From Pseudomonas chlororaphis (GTDB lineage Bacteria > Pseudomonadota > Gammaproteobacteria > Pseudomonadales > Pseudomonadaceae), in the NCBI GenBank assembly GCA_001023535.1, contig CP011020.1:4958501-5022500 (forward strand): DNA of 64,000 nt. The letters run 5' to 3'. The notes beneath the pieces were generated by a model. The model made no database searches. It saw only the letters and a list, made by a program, of their open reading frames with translations, and was not told the DNA's origin. The position numbers and the translations under genes are program-made. This document shows, piece by piece, positions 60,518 to 64,000 of the stretch. Numbering within the stretch: position 1 is the stretch's first letter; each line of letters starts with the position of its first letter.

Positions 60518-62824
60518 TCAGTTTCCTGCACCTATCCGCCGGGTGCCGGATTGCTCCGGGTTCACCGACCACCAACGTGGCAGCAACTGCTGCACGCGCG
60601 CCTCGCCGAACCGGTCGTCGATGAGCATCACCACGCCGCGGTCCTGCTGGGTGCGGATGACGCGCCCGGCGGCCTGCACGACTTTTTGCAGGCCAGGGTA
60701 CAGGTAAGTGTAGTCATAGCCATCGCCGAAGATCGCCGCCATGCGCTGCTTGATCTGCTCATTGACCGGGTTGAGCTGCGCCAGCCCCAGGGTGGCGATG
60801 AATGCACCGATCAGGCGCGAGCCGGGCAAGTCGATGCCCTCGCCGAACGCCCCGCCAAGCACCGCGAAACCGATGCCCTGGCTGTGCTCCATGAACCGGT
60901 CGAGGAAGGCCTGCCGCGGGGCTTCACCCATGCCGCGCGATTGTGCCCACGTGACGATCTCCGGGTGCCGCTCGGCAAACAGCCCGGCGACTTGCTGGAG
61001 GTAATCGAAACTGCTGAAAAACGCCAGGTAATTGCCCGGACGCGCGCTGAATTGGCGAGCCATCAACGCGACAATCGGCTCCAGAGACGCCTGGCGGTGG
61101 GCGAAGCGCGTGGAAATCCGGCTGACGACCTGAACGTCCAACTGATCGGCCTGGAACGGTGATTCAACGTCGATCCACACCGTCTCGGCCGGTGTGCCCA
61201 ACAGGTCGGCGTAATAGTGCCGCGGACTCAAGGTCGCGGAAAACAGCACGCTGCTGCGGGCCGCGGTGAGCCTTGGCCGCAGGAACCCGGCCGGCACCAC
61301 GTTGCGCAGGCACAGGGTCGAGCCGCTGCGCTGGCGGCCGAACTCGCGCTTATGGATGTCGAACAGAAACTGCTCGTCGAACGACTCGGCCACCCGGCCA
61401 AACTGCAGGGCATCGAAATAGAACGCCTGCAAGTCACCGTCCAGCCCTTGGGGGTGCTCGTTGAGGTAATCGCCAATGGCCGTGGTGCAGGTGGCCAGGG
61501 CTTGCAGGAATTTCTCCGGCAGTCGTTCATACGCCTGGTACGCCGCCACTTGTGGTGCATGCAAGGCGTTCCACTGGCGATTGACCCGTTCCAGCGGCTT
61601 CTTCAGGGCCTCGGGCGCGGTTTTGCGCACCGTGGCCAAGGTCGCTTGATCCAGGATCGCGCTGTACATCTGCCGGCCGCGCTCGACCAGGTTGTGGGCT
61701 TCGTCCACCAAGGTCGCGACCGTCCAGCCATTGGCCTGGGCCAAGCCGAAAAGCAAGGCACTGAAGTCGAAATAGTAGTTGTAGTCGGCCACCACCACGT
61801 CGGCCCAGCGGGCCATCTCCTGGCTGAGGTAGTACGGGCAGATCCCGTGGGCCAGCGCGACTTCGCGCAACGCCGCCTGATCAAGCAGGCTCACCTGGCT
61901 CGCGGCCACCCGCGCCGCCGGCAGACGGTCGTAGAAGCCCTGGGCCAACGGGCAGGATTCACCATGACAGGCTTTGTCCGGATGCTCGCAGGCCTTGTCC
62001 CGGGCAACCATCTCCAGCACCCGCAGCGGCATTGACGGGGCACTTCGGGTGATGACCTGGGCAGCGTCCAGCGCCAGCCTGCGCCCGGGGGTTTTCGCCG
62101 TGAGGAAGAACACCTTGTCCAACTGCTGCGGCGCCAGGGCCTTGAGCATCGGGAACAGCGTGCCGACGGTCTTGCCGATGCCGGTGGGCGCCTGGGCCAT
62201 CAGGCAACGCCCGGTGCTCACGGCCTTGAACACCGACTCGGCCAGGTGCCGTTGCCCGGGCCGAAAGCCGGCATGGGGAAAGGCCAGGGACTGCGCCCCC
62301 AGGTTGCGGGCGTGCCGATGGGCCATTTCCTGCTCGGCCCAGGCCAGGAACAGCGCACATTGCGCTTCGAAGAACGCCAGAAGCTCGCCGGCCTCGAACC
62401 CTTGCGTCAGGCAGGTTTCCTTTTCGCTGACGACGTCGAAGTACACCAGTGCCACGTCGATGCGCGAAAGCTGCAACCTCTGGCACATCAACCAGCCGTA
62501 GATCTTCGCCTGGGCCCAGTGCAACTGCCGGTGGTTGGCCGGTTGCCTGGCCAGGTCGCCGCGATAGGTCTTCACTTCTTCAAGGCAGTTGCGCGCCGGA
62601 TCGTAGCCATCGGCGCGGCCTTTGACGTTCAGCGTCTGGTAGCGCCCTTCCAGGCTAACCTCGGCCTGATAGACCTCGCTGCGCCGCGACGCCACGGTGC
62701 GATGGCCGGCGATGCCTTCCAGGGCCGTGGGCGACGGCGTGAAGCGCAGGTCGAGATCACCCACCTTGGCGGTGAACTCACACAAGGCCCGCACCGCAAT
62801 GCTGTAGCTTGGCGCGGGGTTCAT
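60518..62824 (-). CDS. Rad3/XPD-like ATP-dependent DNA helicase (DinG-type)
   Basis: 768 residues from the ATG at 62824. It has Walker A in AQAPTGIGKTVG, DEAH in LVDEAHNLVERG, and four Cys around CEHPDKACHGESCPLAQ and GICPYY that match the iron-sulfur cluster of XPD/DinG helicases. The C-terminal half carries VLGGAFGEGIDLPG and QAAGRVIRTQQDRG. Its N-terminus (residues 1-150) has a PD-(D/E)xK-like segment, GRADGYDPARNCLEEVKTYRGDL, resembling Cas4/RecB nucleases. It overlaps the FAN1-like gene by 4 bp, indicating a joint repair function. Confidence 0.9.
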   Translation of the reverse strand: MNPAPSYSIAVRALCEFTAKVGDLDLRFTPSPTALEGIAGHRTVASRRSEVYQAEVSLEGRYQTLNVKGRADGYDPARNCLEEVKTYRGDLARQPANHRQLHWAQAKIYGWLMCQRLQLSRIDVALVYFDVVSEKETCLTQGFEAGELLAFFEAQCALFLAWAEQEMAHRHARNLGAQSLAFPHAGFRPGQRHLAESVFKAVSTGRCLMAQAPTGIGKTVGTLFPMLKALAPQQLDKVFFLTAKTPGRRLALDAAQVITRSAPSMPLRVLEMVARDKACEHPDKACHGESCPLAQGFYDRLPAARVAASQVSLLDQAALREVALAHGICPYYLSQEMARWADVVVADYNYYFDFSALLFGLAQANGWTVATLVDEAHNLVERGRQMYSAILDQATLATVRKTAPEALKKPLERVNRQWNALHAPQVAAYQAYERLPEKFLQALATCTTAIGDYLNEHPQGLDGDLQAFYFDALQFGRVAESFDEQFLFDIHKREFGRQRSGSTLCLRNVVPAGFLRPRLTAARSSVLFSATLSPRHYYADLLGTPAETVWIDVESPFQADQLDVQVVSRISTRFAHRQASLEPIVALMARQFSARPGNYLAFFSSFDYLQQVAGLFAERHPEIVTWAQSRGMGEAPRQAFLDRFMEHSQGIGFAVLGGAFGEGIDLPGSRLIGAFIATLGLAQLNPVNEQIKQRMAAIFGDGYDYTYLYPGLQKVVQAAGRVIRTQQDRGVVMLIDDRFGEARVQQLLPRWWSVNPEQSGTRRIGAGN

Positions 62825-64000
62825 GCGCCCTGCTCCGCACCTTCTGGCAGCCACTGCACGTAGCACACTGCGACGGGCATGCGGTGCTCATGGCAGAACT
62901 CCAGCCAGCGCAATTGATTGTCTTGCAGCCGATCGCCCGGCCCTTTGACCTCGATCATGCGGTAGGTCTTGTGCTGCAGCCAGAACTGGATCAGGTCCGG
63001 CATGCCGGCGCGGTTGGCCTTGATGTCCAGCAGCAACCGGCTGAACCAGTGCTTGAGGTGCTCGGCCGGCAAGCAGTCGAGGGCCTGTTCCAGCAATGTC
63101 TCGGACAATGCGCCCCAGAACACGAACGGCGACTGCACGCCCCACTTCTCGGCAAAACGACGCAGGATGGTGTGCCGATAGCGGCCATCGTCCAGCTCGG
63201 CAAAACACGCCGCGAACAAGTCGGCCCGACGGGCATGGAAGTCTTCATTGAGCAGGTCCACCGGCCCACGCTGGAACGGGTGGAAAAATGCCCCCGGCAG
63301 CGGCGCGAAAATCGCCGGCCAGCACAGCAGGCCGAACAGCGAGTTGATCAGGCTGTTCTCGACGTAATGCACCGGGGCGGCGTCATCGTGCAGGTGAGCC
63401 TGGACGTGATACTCCACCGACAGGGTCGGATCGACCCTGGGCAGTTGCAACTCCAGCCGCTGCACTTCACGGGCCAGGGCGCGCGGCACCGGCGGCCCGC
63501 CAAGCTTGCGGCGCAGCCGCGGCACGATCCTGAGCAGGGCCTGGGTTTCGGCGGCGCTTTGCGGCGCCTGTGCCGCCGACTCGCCCAGTTGCAGGGCCAG
63601 GGCATATTCGCCGATGCGCTCCAGCACCCGGATCATCCGCAACCGTGCGCCGGGGTAGGTACATTCACGGTAGATACACAAGGCCAAGGTAAAATCGCCC
63701 ATGCGTTCGCCCTGCTCGCCGAGCTGGTACAGCAACTTACCGCGCCGGCGCTCCAGCCACGGATTGTCCAAGGTCAGGGCATTGACCTGGGCGACGATCG
63801 CTTCCAGCGGCTCGCCGGCTTCGAAGCGTTGCTGGCATTCATGGAGGAACACACAGGCGTCGACGTCCTGGCGGTTGCGCAGTCCGCGGGACTCGGTGCT
63901 GAATTCGACGCTTTCATAGGTGAAGATGCCCAGGTCCGCCAGGACGAACTCCGACCAGTCCTGGTAGAGGTTGCCGAAGAACATCAGCCGCAAGCGGTCA
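62821..64000 (-). CDS. FAN1-like VRR-NUC structure-specific nuclease, 5' end outside the window
   Basis: The gene extends beyond the right edge; in-frame coding continues to base 64000. The visible 393 residues start DRLRLMFFGNLYQDWSEFVLADLG and include a TPR-like helical region (RRRGKLLYQLGEQGERMGDF). The VRR-NUC domain is C-terminal: GMPDLIQFW and then YRMIEVKGPGDRLQDNQLRWLE hold the PD-ExK catalytic residues. Bacterial FAN1 cuts flap and cross-link repair intermediates. Its stop overlaps the helicase start (ATGA), so the two are co-translated. Confidence 0.92.
   Translation of the reverse strand, partial: DRLRLMFFGNLYQDWSEFVLADLGIFTYESVEFSTESRGLRNRQDVDACVFLHECQQRFEAGEPLEAIVAQVNALTLDNPWLERRRGKLLYQLGEQGERMGDFTLALCIYRECTYPGARLRMIRVLERIGEYALALQLGESAAQAPQSAAETQALLRIVPRLRRKLGGPPVPRALAREVQRLELQLPRVDPTLSVEYHVQAHLHDDAAPVHYVENSLINSLFGLLCWPAIFAPLPGAFFHPFQRGPVDLLNEDFHARRADLFAACFAELDDGRYRHTILRRFAEKWGVQSPFVFWGALSETLLEQALDCLPAEHLKHWFSRLLLDIKANRAGMPDLIQFWLQHKTYRMIEVKGPGDRLQDNQLRWLEFCHEHRMPVAVCYVQWLPEGAEQGA

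Overview
The window is chromosomal DNA from a Pseudomonas, most likely of the P. fluorescens group. This rests on high-GC coding, compact operons, benzoate/catechol genes of Pseudomonas type (benR, benABCD, catBCA, catR), and a family of REP/REPIN palindromes of the TGTGGCGAGGG...CCC type between genes. No rRNA, tRNA, prophage, integrase or CRISPR array was seen.

Layout. 1-2.5 kb: a polar amino-acid ABC importer (ATPase cut by the window edge) with a GntR/FCD regulator. 2.8-8.9 kb: an AI-2E-type membrane protein, a complete tripartite efflux set (NodT-like outer-membrane lipoprotein, HlyD-like fusion protein, DUF2955 inner-membrane protein) and a CPA2 cation/proton antiporter. 9.5-13.2 kb: a PotE-like amino acid/polyamine antiporter overlapping an AdiA-like decarboxylase, which looks like an acid-resistance or polyamine module. 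A 9-bp minisatellite fused to a REP follows. 13.5-15.5 kb: a response regulator with a CheC/CheX-like domain beside a PAS-GGDEF diguanylate cyclase. 15.6-23.4 kb: a poorly understood catabolic region with a creatininase-family hydrolase, VOC protein, NCS1 permease, FMN reductase, amidase, DUF1989 protein and two LysR regulators.

23.5-31.5 kb: the benzoate-to-muconolactone block. benB, benC, benD, benR, catA, catB, catC and catR look intact. benA carries two frameshifting internal deletions that remove the Rieske cluster, although its BenR-type promoter boxes survive. Benzoate dioxygenation should fail from this locus while catechol ortho-cleavage should work.

31.5-46 kb: a 28-residue membrane protein, trmK, a beta-CASP metallo-hydrolase, AraC and two TetR regulators with visible operator palindromes, two exported proteins of unknown function, a split YeeE/YedE transporter pair, and a translationally coupled operon (acyl-CoA ligase, alpha/beta hydrolase, nitroreductase) behind a crotonase. 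A MalY/PatB lyase follows whose stop codon lies inside a 131-bp MITE-like inverted repeat.

46-64 kb: genes of the kind often found in stress islands (VOC, SDR, DUF421/YetF, a CinA C-terminal-type amidase, Yip1), then an overlapping operon of HDO-type iron enzyme, methyltransferase, YbdK-type carboxylate-amine ligase and DNA ligase D. The window ends with an NhaP-type antiporter, a PAS-PAS hybrid histidine kinase and a DNA-repair pair (Rad3/DinG-like helicase overlapping a FAN1/VRR-NUC nuclease cut by the window end).

The best candidates for undescribed biology are the creatininase-like cluster with an altered substrate pocket, the HDO-methyltransferase-ligase cassette joined to ligD, and the TetR-controlled acyl-CoA ligase operon. 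Family assignments come from recognising motifs and remembered homologues. No database search was run.
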